A DNA stretch of 64,000 nt. It comes from Cyanobacteria bacterium SBLK (lineage in GTDB: Bacteria; Cyanobacteriota; Cyanobacteriia; Cyanobacteriales; Spirulinaceae). Numbering within the stretch: position 1 is the stretch's first letter; each line of letters starts with the position of its first letter. Positions 8,245-15,554 of this stretch are shown here, piece by piece. Where the stretch lies: the NCBI GenBank assembly GCA_017746715.1, contig JAGHZQ010000026.1, forward strand, positions 62,001 through 126,000, read 5' to 3'. Position numbers and translations under genes: made by a program. The notes below the pieces were generated by a model that saw only the letters and a list, made by a program, of their open reading frames with translations, did not search any database and had not been told where the DNA came from.

Positions 8245-9015
8245 CTAAGGGATTAAAGTGGCACTCACCAATTGTTGCGTATAAGGATGTTGGGGATCGT
8301 CGAGAACGCGATCGGTTAATCCTTCCTCGACGACTTTGCCAGCTTGCATCACCAATAAGCGATCGGCTAAAAGACGCACTACGCCAATATCGTGAGTCAC
8401 TAAAATCACGCTTAAATTAAAGTTCCTCACTAAAGAACGCAGAAGATCCAGCAAGCGTGCCTGTACCGAAACATCCAAACCCCCCGTCGGTTCGTCCATC
8501 AGCACTAAACGCGGTTTCGTGACCAGGATTCGTGCCAGTTGCAATCGTTGCTGCATTCCCCCGGAAAAGGTCGCTGGAAGTGCATCCATGCGATGGGGAT
8601 CGATTTCTACCTCTTGCAGCCAATGGGACGCTTCTGCGCGAATTTTACCGTAATGGCGCACGCCAATATCCAACAACCGCTCGCCAATATTTGCTCCTGC
8701 GGTAACATTCATTCTCAGTCCGTCGCGAGGATTTTGACGCACGAATCCCCACTCGCTACGCATGAGACGGCGATGTTTGGGTTCGCAAAGGTGATGGATG
8801 TTTATAGAACGATCCTTGCGATCGCAGTAGATCGCTTCACCCTCCTCAATGCTAATGTACCTCGCGATCGCTTGCAATAATGTCGATTTTCCCGATCCCG
8901 ACTCTCCCACGATCCCGATAACTTGACGGGGATAAAGCGTAAAAGAAATGCGATCGCAGGCTTTAATCTCGCCGTAGGATTTGCTCAAATTTTTAACGCG
9001 TAGTAGGGGTTTCAT
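8245..9015 (-). CDS. phnK: C-P lyase complex ATPase-like subunit PhnK
   Basis: 256 residues. Walker A GESGSGKST, signature TFSGGMQQR, Walker B LVLMDEPTGGLD and the switch His in LVTHDIGVVR are all present. The C-terminus (DPQHPYTQQLVSATLIP) is of the oligopeptide-transporter ATPase type shared by PhnK. In known complexes PhnK docks on PhnJ of the PhnGHIJ core. The position between phnJ and phnL fits. It is separated from the upstream GST gene by 51 bases that hold a small GC hairpin. Confidence 0.92.
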   Translation of the reverse strand: MKPLLRVKNLSKSYGEIKACDRISFTLYPRQVIGIVGESGSGKSTLLQAIARYISIEEGEAIYCDRKDRSINIHHLCEPKHRRLMRSEWGFVRQNPRDGLRMNVTAGANIGERLLDIGVRHYGKIRAEASHWLQEVEIDPHRMDALPATFSGGMQQRLQLARILVTKPRLVLMDEPTGGLDVSVQARLLDLLRSLVRNFNLSVILVTHDIGVVRLLADRLLVMQAGKVVEEGLTDRVLDDPQHPYTQQLVSATLIP

Positions 9016-9038
9016 GACATCTAAAACGTAAGAATAAC

Positions 9039-9057
9039 GGGCGAGTATTTCCCGCCC
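9039..9057 (-). terminator. Small GC hairpin inside the phn operon
   Basis: GGGCG at 9039-9043 can pair with CGCCC at 9053-9057. There is no run of T after it on the minus strand, so it is more likely a weak attenuator or an mRNA-end stabiliser than a full terminator. Confidence 0.3.
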
Positions 9058-9066
9058 AAATAAAAA

Positions 9067-9729
9067 TTAACCGCGCTGTTGTAGGATCTTTTTAATGCCT
9101 GCTTTGGCTGCTTCAATGGCTTCAGGAGAAGGGGTTGTTTTTTGCCAGCTTTCGCGCTGTTGTAAAGTCTCGCACCATTGGGTTACTTTGGGATATTCCT
9201 CTAAAGAAATCCCGAAAAAATGTAGGGTTGGCACGGTTGTTCCAGCTACAATATCGGCTAAAGTTAAGCGATCGCCAATAAAATAGGGTTGATTTTCATC
9301 GAGTTGGTCTTCAAAAAATTGTAAGACCGTACTCACTTGTTTTTGTGCTTTCTCTAATTGTTCTGGAGGCACGTCAAACTCTAAAGTCTTTCGCATTAAA
9401 GGAAAAGTGGGGGGAATTAATTCGTTGAGAGTCACTAATTCGATCGTGCGAATTTTAGCAATACTTTCCGCATCTGTTGGCATCAGTTGCGGATCGGGAT
9501 ATTTGGCTTCGAGATAGTCGAGAATTGCCAGAGATTCAAACACTTTGAAACCATCGTCAATCAAAACGGGAATGTGATGAAAAGGGTTGATCTCTAAAAA
9601 TTCGGGTTTAAATTGTTCTCCTTGGTTGAGTTGAATAAAAACTTCCTCGAATTCTAAATTTTTTTCGAGGAGAGCAACCCAGACGCGACGGGTATTAGAG
9701 GAAATCTTGCTATTGTAGAGCGTTATCAT
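9067..9729 (-). CDS. Glutathione S-transferase family protein
   Basis: 220 residues. The N-terminal thioredoxin-like domain (residues ~1-80) has ITLYNSKISSNTRRVWVAL at the glutathione-site end, the cis-Pro region FHHIPVLIDDG and the FESLAILDYLE motif that binds the gamma-glutamyl group. The C-terminal helical domain (~90-205) has the GDRLTLADIVAGT capping motif. It conjugates glutathione to electrophiles or acts as a peroxidase; the substrate cannot be told. It lies between phnJ (27 bases upstream) and phnK, inside the C-P lyase operon, which is not a usual place for a GST. Confidence 0.92.
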   Translation of the reverse strand: MITLYNSKISSNTRRVWVALLEKNLEFEEVFIQLNQGEQFKPEFLEINPFHHIPVLIDDGFKVFESLAILDYLEAKYPDPQLMPTDAESIAKIRTIELVTLNELIPPTFPLMRKTLEFDVPPEQLEKAQKQVSTVLQFFEDQLDENQPYFIGDRLTLADIVAGTTVPTLHFFGISLEEYPKVTQWCETLQQRESWQKTTPSPEAIEAAKAGIKKILQQRG

Positions 9730-9756
9730 AGTCTTAGTTTGGGTAGCGACTTTTGC

Positions 9757-10644
9757 TTATTGTAGCTTGCGAATTTTTTGTTTGTCTTCTTGTTGCTTTT
9801 TATTACAATAATCGGTATCGGAACAGATCCATATTCGTCCGCCGCGATCGTCCGTCACGACTTCATCTAAATAACTTTCTGTAGAACCGCAAAGCGCACA
9901 AGCTCGATCCCATTGTTCGACAGTAAAAGGATAATCTTCAAAGTCCAAACTCTCGACTTTAGTATAAGGCGGTACGGCATAAATTCGCTTTTCGCGTCCC
10001 GCACCAAAGAGTTGTAACGCTGGATTCATATTCATTTTGGGATTATCAAAACGCGGAATGGGACTGGGTTTCATTAAGTAGCGATCGCTCACCATAACGG
10101 GATAATCGTAAGCTGTAGCAATATGACCGTATTGGGTAATATCTTCATAAAGTCGCACGTATATCGAACCGTATTCTTCTAAAGCGTGCATTTTTTTTGT
10201 TTCCACTTCCGAGGGTTCGAGAAAACGCAAGGGTTCGGAAATGGGGACTTGATAAACGAGAATTTGCCCTGTTTGTAAAGGTGTTTCAGGAATGCGATGG
10301 CGAGTTTGAATAATAGTTGCTGCTTCTGTTTTTTCAGTGGTTGGCATACCGCAAACTTTTTGAAAAAAGCGGCGAATATTGACGGCATTAGTTGTATCAT
10401 CTGCACCTTGATCGATAACTTTTAAGGTATCTTCTGTGCCGATAATAGATGCTGTAATTTGAATTCCCCCCGTTCCCCATCCGTAAGACATGGGCATTTC
10501 TCGAGAACTAAAAGGGATTTGATGACCTGGAATAGCGACTGCTTTGAGTAAGGCACGGCGGATCGATCGCTTAGTTTGTTCGTCAAGATAAGCGAAGTTA
10601 AATTCGGCTTTGATGGGCGGATTTTGGTTCGTATTGTTATTCAT
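9757..10644 (-). CDS. phnJ: Alpha-D-ribose 1-methylphosphonate 5-phosphate C-P lyase PhnJ
   Basis: 295 residues, slightly longer than the ~281 usual. It is the radical SAM catalyst that breaks the carbon-phosphorus bond. The cysteines of the iron-sulfur site are visible as CALCG and CSDTDYC near the C-terminus, and the Gly that carries the radical lies in AIPGHQIPF. Highly conserved blocks MPMSYGWGTGGIQ, DQGADDTTNAV and FGAGREKRIYAVPP confirm the family. An extra ~10 residues of Asn/Gln at the N-terminus account for part of the length. The start lies two bases after the stop of the upstream phosphatase fusion gene, so translation is probably coupled. Confidence 0.97.
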   Translation of the reverse strand: MNNNTNQNPPIKAEFNFAYLDEQTKRSIRRALLKAVAIPGHQIPFSSREMPMSYGWGTGGIQITASIIGTEDTLKVIDQGADDTTNAVNIRRFFQKVCGMPTTEKTEAATIIQTRHRIPETPLQTGQILVYQVPISEPLRFLEPSEVETKKMHALEEYGSIYVRLYEDITQYGHIATAYDYPVMVSDRYLMKPSPIPRFDNPKMNMNPALQLFGAGREKRIYAVPPYTKVESLDFEDYPFTVEQWDRACALCGSTESYLDEVVTDDRGGRIWICSDTDYCNKKQQEDKQKIRKLQ

Positions 10645-10646
10645 TA

Positions 10647-11585
10647 TTATACTGTATGTAAACTATAAATTCTTACAGGGATGCTATGAAAAAGGGTATC
10701 TTTTTCATAAGTCATGCCAATTTTTTCGGAAACGCGAATCGAGCGGATATTGTCAGACTCGATAATAGAAATTAGACGCTTGAAGTGAAATTTATTAAAA
10801 CCATAATCTCGCACGGCTGTTGCGGCTTCAGTTGCTAAACCTCGTCCCCAATATTCTCGTGCTAAACGATAACCAATTTCTATTTCATCGCGATCGCCGA
10901 TCTTTTGCGCGAGTAAACCGCAAATGCCAATTAATTGTTGTTGAGTTTTCTCAACAACGCCGTAAAAACTAAATCCTTTGCGATCGTAGGCCGAAAAAAC
11001 GCGATCGCAAATAAATTCTTCGATTTCTGCTTCAGTTAAGGTTCCATTTACAGAAAATTGCATCACTTCTGGATCGCCTAAAACCCGAGTCAAAGCATCG
11101 CGATCGTTCGCTCTCAGTTTTCTCAGAATCAATCTCGGCGTTTCTAGTAAATAGAAATAGTCCTGTAAGTCAGTTAAACATCTTTCTAATTCGTCCGTAC
11201 ATCTTTGATAGATCTCTAAATTTTCACCAAAGGGATCGATAATATCTAGGTTAATTCGTTCCCGAATATATTCTTTCAAAAGAAAAACTTTTGAGGCAAA
11301 TTGAGGAAACATTGCCAGAGTCATATATTGTTGGCTTTGAGTCATGGTAAATGCGAAATCTGCCCAATTCATTAACTCTGGATTCAATCGTTGAGATTGA
11401 TGAGAATATTCAATTCCTTTCTTTTGTAAAATTGTCATTGCATGGGTTGCAACCGGATCCCCATTAAAAGCCGTTGTACCTGCCGATCGCACTTCAATAC
11501 CTTTACCTTCTATTCTTTCTCGGAATAATGCCTCTGCCATAGGACTCCGGCAAGTGTTACCGCTACAAACAAATAAAATATTCAT
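10647..11585 (-). CDS. LMW protein-tyrosine phosphatase fused to GNAT acetyltransferase
   Basis: 312 residues. Residues 1-~145 are a low-molecular-weight phosphatase/arsenate reductase fold: P-loop CSGNTCRS at the N-terminus (CX5R with Ser) and the general-acid Asp in IIDPFG. Residues ~152-312 are a RimJ/RimL-type GNAT domain beginning TPRLILRKLRANDRDAL, with the acetyl-CoA loop YWGRGLATEAATA and the ESDNIRSIRVSEKIGM helix. The ATG at 11585 was chosen because the phosphatase fold starts exactly there; a TTG at 11609 would overlap phnI by 14 bases. It sits between phnI and phnJ in the same transcript. Both catalytic sets look intact. The role in phosphonate use is unknown; it could treat a phosphorylated intermediate, but this is inference. 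Confidence 0.88.
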   Translation of the reverse strand: MNILFVCSGNTCRSPMAEALFRERIEGKGIEVRSAGTTAFNGDPVATHAMTILQKKGIEYSHQSQRLNPELMNWADFAFTMTQSQQYMTLAMFPQFASKVFLLKEYIRERINLDIIDPFGENLEIYQRCTDELERCLTDLQDYFYLLETPRLILRKLRANDRDALTRVLGDPEVMQFSVNGTLTEAEIEEFICDRVFSAYDRKGFSFYGVVEKTQQQLIGICGLLAQKIGDRDEIEIGYRLAREYWGRGLATEAATAVRDYGFNKFHFKRLISIIESDNIRSIRVSEKIGMTYEKDTLFHSIPVRIYSLHTV

Positions 11586-11595
11586 AGACAACAAT

Positions 11596-13185
11596 TCAAA
11601 CCTCATCAAATTCTGGAGGGTAGATAATTTTTCCCGTATATTTTTGCTGGCAATGGCTGAGGTATTTCACCATAAATACCTCTGGTGGTAGAGGAAAAGG
11701 CGGTTCAATTCCGTAAGGTTCTGCGGGTTCAAAACCAAATCTCGGATAAAACCAACTATGTCCTAACACAATAACGCAAGGGATGTTCATGCGATCGGCA
11801 ATGGCTAATCCTTCTCTAACTAATTGGCTGCCAATGCCTTGATTTTGAAACTCGGGCAATACCGCCATGGGTGCAAGTCCTAAAACAGATTGTTTCTTTT
11901 CACCCACTAAATCGATTTTGCTGAATAAGATATGACCGACAATTTTACCCGCAACTTCAGCTACTAGAGAAAGTTCGGGAATATAGCGATCGCCTTGTCG
12001 AATGCGATTGACTAATTGAGCTTCATTTTCTTGTCCGAATGCCAAACGATTTACCTCAGTAATCTCTAAATAATCGGCAGTTTTTTCTGGACGAATTATC
12101 ATATCCTGAATTAATAACTGGCGACTGGTATTTCGCATTTTTCTGATGAGGTTCAGTTCTGCTTGAAAGTCAATATAATGGGGTAACTTTAGGTGTTGAA
12201 CAAATCCTTGTGCTTCGATATTATCGGAGTGAGAAAGAACGAATTCTTCATCTTGTACGGGGGCTTCAATTTCTTCCCCTAATTCTTGAGCAGATAAGGC
12301 GCGATCGACGATCGCCATTGCCATTGCTTTGCGTTCGTTATAGCCAAAGGTTAAACCATAACCGCGAGTAAATTGAGGGGGAATTTCTCGATTGCCTTGA
12401 AATTGATTGACCATTTGTACTTCGCTGATGGTAATCTCCGCGATCGCAATTTCAAACCCCAATTCATCGGGGCAAATAATTACCTCAACTTCTCCCATGC
12501 GAATCTCACCGGCAAAGGGATGATTTTTCCCGTATCCGCGCTGGCTGGAATAAGCTAAACTTAAGAGGAAACCTTCATCCGCACGGGCTAAATTTTGCAA
12601 TCTCGCATCTCTTTGTGCGGGAAAATAAAGGGGTTGACGGGTTAGATCGAAGGGTTCGCGATCGCCCTCGATTTCTTCTTGTATTAATCCTTCTTTATCT
12701 AAAGTATCGATAACTCTAGGAATATTTCGATCGCGGGTTTTAAGGGGTATTTTGGGTGCTTCGGGTGCATTTCCTTCTGCGGCTAATTTAAAATCCAATA
12801 AGCGATGGATGTAATCGAATGTCACTCCTAATTTTTGTCCTCCCGGAACATCTTTGAAAATTGCCGAAATCCGCCGTTTGAGAAACATTTTATTGGTATC
12901 TAAAGGCTGAGTGTAGTAAAAGCGGGGTAAAGTCGTTCGGTATGCTCGCAACAAAAAGATTGCCTCGACTAAATCTCCCCAAGATTGTTTGATTGCTAAG
13001 GCAGCGAGTTCGGGATCGTATAAACTTCCTTCTGCCATGACGCGATTCACGGCAAGAGCAAGTTGTTGTTGAATTTGTTCTAATGTTAATTCGGGAATCT
13101 CGCGATCGCCTCTTCGCCATGCCTGCAATAATTGCTCGGCATTTTCGATAGCTTTTTCCCCTCCTTTGACGGCAACATAAGGCAT
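11596..13185 (-). CDS. phnI: C-P lyase core protein PhnI fused to GNAT acetyltransferase
   Basis: 529 residues against ~354 usual for PhnI. Residues 1-~365 are PhnI: MPYVAVKGGEKAIENAEQLL start, ALAIKQSWGDLVEAIFLLRAYR, LARADEGFLLSLAYSSQRGYG and AFAGEIRMGEVEV-like blocks through to the HYIDFQAELNLIRK end. PhnI is the nucleosidase-like component that replaces the adenine of ATP with the phosphonate. Residues ~372-529 form a complete GNAT domain (IIRPEKTADYLEITEVNRLAF, PEFQNQGIGSQLVREGL acetyl-CoA loop, RFGFEPAEPYG) of the YhbS kind. The joint is in frame with no stop. It overlaps the next gene only if that gene starts at TTG. I know of no standard PhnI with this domain. Confidence 0.93.
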   Translation of the reverse strand: MPYVAVKGGEKAIENAEQLLQAWRRGDREIPELTLEQIQQQLALAVNRVMAEGSLYDPELAALAIKQSWGDLVEAIFLLRAYRTTLPRFYYTQPLDTNKMFLKRRISAIFKDVPGGQKLGVTFDYIHRLLDFKLAAEGNAPEAPKIPLKTRDRNIPRVIDTLDKEGLIQEEIEGDREPFDLTRQPLYFPAQRDARLQNLARADEGFLLSLAYSSQRGYGKNHPFAGEIRMGEVEVIICPDELGFEIAIAEITISEVQMVNQFQGNREIPPQFTRGYGLTFGYNERKAMAMAIVDRALSAQELGEEIEAPVQDEEFVLSHSDNIEAQGFVQHLKLPHYIDFQAELNLIRKMRNTSRQLLIQDMIIRPEKTADYLEITEVNRLAFGQENEAQLVNRIRQGDRYIPELSLVAEVAGKIVGHILFSKIDLVGEKKQSVLGLAPMAVLPEFQNQGIGSQLVREGLAIADRMNIPCVIVLGHSWFYPRFGFEPAEPYGIEPPFPLPPEVFMVKYLSHCQQKYTGKIIYPPEFDEV

Positions 13186-13204
13186 GGTTTTACATCCCGA
13201 TTTT

Positions 13205-13744
13205 TTAGATTCTTAATGAGTTGGTGCGATCGTTCTCAAATTTTTCTTTTTCAATTTTGTAAAAAATCGTTTCTTTGCCATCAATATTTTGCCGTTTTTC
13301 TCGAAACATTCCCAATCTTTCGAGAACGGCGATCGAACGGATATTGGGTTCGTCGGTACTGGCAGCAATCTGTTGGAATTTAAAAGTCTTGAAACCAACT
13401 TCGATGGCCGCTTTTGCCATTTCTGTTGCTAAACCTTGCCCCCAGTAGCTATCTGATAATCCATAAATTAATTGTACCTCGGGCGGTTCAAAAAATGGCC
13501 AGTAACCGCAAAATCCGATTAATATTTTTTGTTCGAGTGGCCTTACTCCCCACAATCCATATAAAAATTGAGACAGAGCAGTTTGATTGCGATCGATAAT
13601 CTCTCGAGTTGTTTCAATTGGAATAACAAGATCGTCCCATAAATATTTGCGAACTGAGGACTGTATCCAAAGTTGATGGAGTTCGTCAGTATCTTCCTCA
13701 ATAATTGGCGATAATTGTAATCGTTTTGTTTGAATTTCCATCAT
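13205..13744 (-). CDS. GNAT acetyltransferase, RimJ/RimL type
   Basis: 179 residues. The N-terminus IQTKRLQLSPIIEEDTDEL and the acetyl-CoA site YWGQGLATEMAKAA with DEPNIRSIAVLERLGM mark a RimJ/RimL-like N-acetyltransferase. It lies between phnH (22 bases upstream) and phnI (19 bases downstream). Its substrate may be an amino-phosphonate, as with PhnO in enteric bacteria, but the sequence is not PhnO-like, so this is only positional inference. It is the third acetyltransferase domain in this operon. Confidence 0.88.
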   Translation of the reverse strand: MMEIQTKRLQLSPIIEEDTDELHQLWIQSSVRKYLWDDLVIPIETTREIIDRNQTALSQFLYGLWGVRPLEQKILIGFCGYWPFFEPPEVQLIYGLSDSYWGQGLATEMAKAAIEVGFKTFKFQQIAASTDEPNIRSIAVLERLGMFREKRQNIDGKETIFYKIEKEKFENDRTNSLRI

Positions 13745-13766
13745 TTTTTCAAAAAATATTTAAGAA

Positions 13767-14342
13767 TTAAAGCATCGCGATTGCGCTGCGAGGCAATCCC
13801 ATCACTTCAGTTTCCGTAAAAAAATAGATATCGATACCTAAAGGATAATCCCAATGATTTTGCCAATCTTCCCAAAATTCCCGCGTTAAAAAATTAAGAT
13901 GGCGAGCGCCTAAAATTCCAGGCCCGTTTAATTTTACTGCTTGTCCTTCTGTAAATGTAGAAACTTGGACGAGTAAAGTCGTTGAACTTTCCGGTTCCTC
14001 TGACGTTCCTCGGTTTAATTTTGCTAATTTGGGTATTTCTTCAATATTTTGTACGAGAGCAAAATTTGCATTTTGTAAATGTTCCGTAAAACGACATCCT
14101 CCATGAAATACAAGCCAATCTTTCAGAGAGCGATCGCAACTCGAACTCGGCCAAATTTTGGTTTCTAAATCAAACAAGGTCAAACAAGCAGCAGCACAAG
14201 CGGAAGTTAATTTTTCAGGTGAATTTAATTGCACTAAAATAGGATGAATTGTTCCGGGTTGTGCGAGGGAATCTAATAGCGATCGGAAAGTTTGCTGCGC
14301 GTCGCGAACGGGATTTTTAAAGCCGGGAAGTTGAGTTACCAT
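13767..14342 (-). CDS. phnH: C-P lyase subunit PhnH
   Basis: 191 residues, close to the ~194 usual length. The conserved start LPGFKNPVRDAQQTFRSLLDSLAQPG and the later KLNGPGI and FPLGIDIYF-like blocks (here YPLGIDIYFF with GLPRS) identify PhnH, a PLP-transferase-like protein without catalysis that sits in the PhnGHIJ core. The ATG at 14342 was chosen because homology starts at MVTQLPGF; the frame is open upstream but the extra residues are not PhnH-like. A 42-codon frame ends over this start, so coupling is possible. Confidence 0.93.
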   Translation of the reverse strand: MVTQLPGFKNPVRDAQQTFRSLLDSLAQPGTIHPILVQLNSPEKLTSACAAACLTLFDLETKIWPSSSCDRSLKDWLVFHGGCRFTEHLQNANFALVQNIEEIPKLAKLNRGTSEEPESSTTLLVQVSTFTEGQAVKLNGPGILGARHLNFLTREFWEDWQNHWDYPLGIDIYFFTETEVMGLPRSAIAML

Positions 14343-14464
14343 AATAGACCGGGAGAATACATTACATCCGAATGCAAAACATATTTGCGACCTTGAATAA
14401 CGACTACACCTTGATGTCTTAAAGCCTGAAGTGCGATCGTACCGATAGAAACGCAATCTCTCAT
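14336..14464 (-). CDS. Short reading frame of 42 codons before phnH
   Basis: An ATG at 14464 opens MRDCVSIGTIALQALRHQG and ends LLW just inside the phnH start. It directly follows the stop of another 23-codon frame. The composition is protein-like, but I recognise no family. The two short frames may be halves of one small gene broken by a frameshift or may be a leader. Confidence 0.3.
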   Translation of the reverse strand: MRDCVSIGTIALQALRHQGVVVIQGRKYVLHSDVMYSPGLLW

Positions 14465-14536
14465 TTAAACTAATAGGAAAACGTTCTTATCGAGCATTGT
14501 AAATATTTCACCCGGAACTAATTCTTTAATCTCCAT
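14465..14536 (-). CDS. Short reading frame of 23 codons with a strong ribosome-binding site
   Basis: MEIKELVPGEIFTML starts at 14536 and is preceded by GAGGTG at eight bases spacing, one of the best Shine-Dalgarno sites in this operon. It stops at 14465, and an ATG follows at once. The good site suggests a real translated product or a leader peptide. Confidence 0.4.
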   Translation of the reverse strand: MEIKELVPGEIFTMLDKNVFLLV

Positions 14537-14562
14537 AATGATTCACCTCATTTTAGTTACGA

Positions 14563-14826
14563 TTAAGTTGATGCGATTGCCATCTCTTTTTTAACCGTTT
14601 GACTGATGACTTCTTCCGCCAAACCGAAAGATAGAGTCATCCCCACACTGCTCAACCCATTAACAATAGTAACACCTGATTCGGGATGAGCAATAAATTC
14701 GTTTTTTTCTAGGAGTTTGGCATACATGCCATACCACGCTTCAGCAATTTCTAGGGAAAGTTCTTTGGCAAATTTACTCAGATAATCTAGGACTTTTCTA
14801 TCTTTTCCCGATAGTCGGGATGAGTC
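14563..14826 (-). pseudogene. C-terminal fragment of a FAD-dependent oxidoreductase
   Basis: 87 codons in one frame without a start codon, from DSSRLSGKDRK to a TAA. The block HPESGVTIVNGLSSVGMTLSFGLAEE matches the C-terminal end of DAO-type FAD oxidoreductases, in particular those encoded in phosphonate loci (TIGR03364 type, as I recall it), where a GG/AGMTxSFGLAEE motif closes the FAD domain. The FAD-binding N-terminus is missing. It lies between phnG (stop 14841) and the small frames before phnH, so it appears to be what remains after a deletion. Confidence 0.65.
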
Positions 14827-14840
14827 CTGCTGATTAAGAT

Positions 14841-15281
14841 TTATTCCCCTCGCAATAGCGTAAAGAAATTCACTTTTGTCGATTCAGTTTGGCGTTGTTG
14901 AGTCTCTTTTTGCCCATCGAGTTCTTTTTGTAACGGTTCGATGACCGATTCTCGTACCCGATCGCGCCAATTCGGATGTTGTAGGAGAGCATCGCAAACC
15001 GCTGCCAGTTCTGCATGACGGCGCGATCTCCCCCCAACATACCCAAATCCGATTCTCTCTTCGACAATAGCCGTGCAACGAACAATGGTCATCTCTCCTA
15101 AGTTAAAGACTCGTCCTGTTCCTCCCGCACGTCCTCGCACCATTGTCAGTCCGATTTCCGGCGATCGCAAGAAACGATATTCCGGCAAGTCTCCCAAGGT
15201 TTTCACTCGCTTTTCGAGGTCTTCTGGAGAGCTTTTGGCAAGGGTTGCCATCCAGCTTTGTCGCTCTGTTTTTTGCTCCAT
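14841..15281 (-). CDS. phnG: C-P lyase subunit PhnG
   Basis: 146 residues, close to the ~150 usual. The RQSWMATLAKSSPEDLE start, PEIGLTMVRGRAGGTGRVFNLGE centre and IGFGYVGGRSRRHAELAAVCDAL block are characteristic of PhnG, one of the four proteins of the C-P lyase core. It is the first gene of the minus-strand operon, 273 bases from the divergent phnF-like regulator. The ATG at 15281 gives the normal length. Confidence 0.93.
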   Translation of the reverse strand: MEQKTERQSWMATLAKSSPEDLEKRVKTLGDLPEYRFLRSPEIGLTMVRGRAGGTGRVFNLGEMTIVRCTAIVEERIGFGYVGGRSRRHAELAAVCDALLQHPNWRDRVRESVIEPLQKELDGQKETQQRQTESTKVNFFTLLRGE

Positions 15282-15346
15282 TACGTCCCTTAGCTCATTA
15301 ACCGAGATTTAACGTAAACTTAAATTTTCCTTAGATATTATATAGA

Positions 15347-15356
15347 TGTCTATACA
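15347..15356. promoter_or_regulatory. Possible PhnF (GntR/HutC) operator between phnG and phnF
   Basis: The sequence TGTCTATACA (TGTATAGACA on the other strand) contains the GTATAGAC core reported for mycobacterial PhnF sites. It lies in the AT-rich divergent intergenic region 15282-15554, where the repressor could control both directions. Confidence 0.45.
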
Positions 15357-15554
15357 ACAATAAATATATCTTATCCCAGAAAAGAAAAATTGACAAGCGA
15401 GAGATCTCTTTAGCTTGCGATCGCGCCGAAAAAAATGAGCGTAAGATAAAATATTGCTTATCGTAAATCTTGCAATGTTGATGCTTAAGCCAGTTGCAAA
15501 GTTTTGCGATCGCCGTTAAGGTTTGCGAACCCGTCCCATTTGTTAGATTGTTTC

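Noticed and set aside
13205..13744. PhnO aminoalkylphosphonate acetyltransferase
   Set aside because: It is a GNAT in a phn operon, but the sequence is RimJ/RimL-like in pattern, so naming it phnO would rest on position only.
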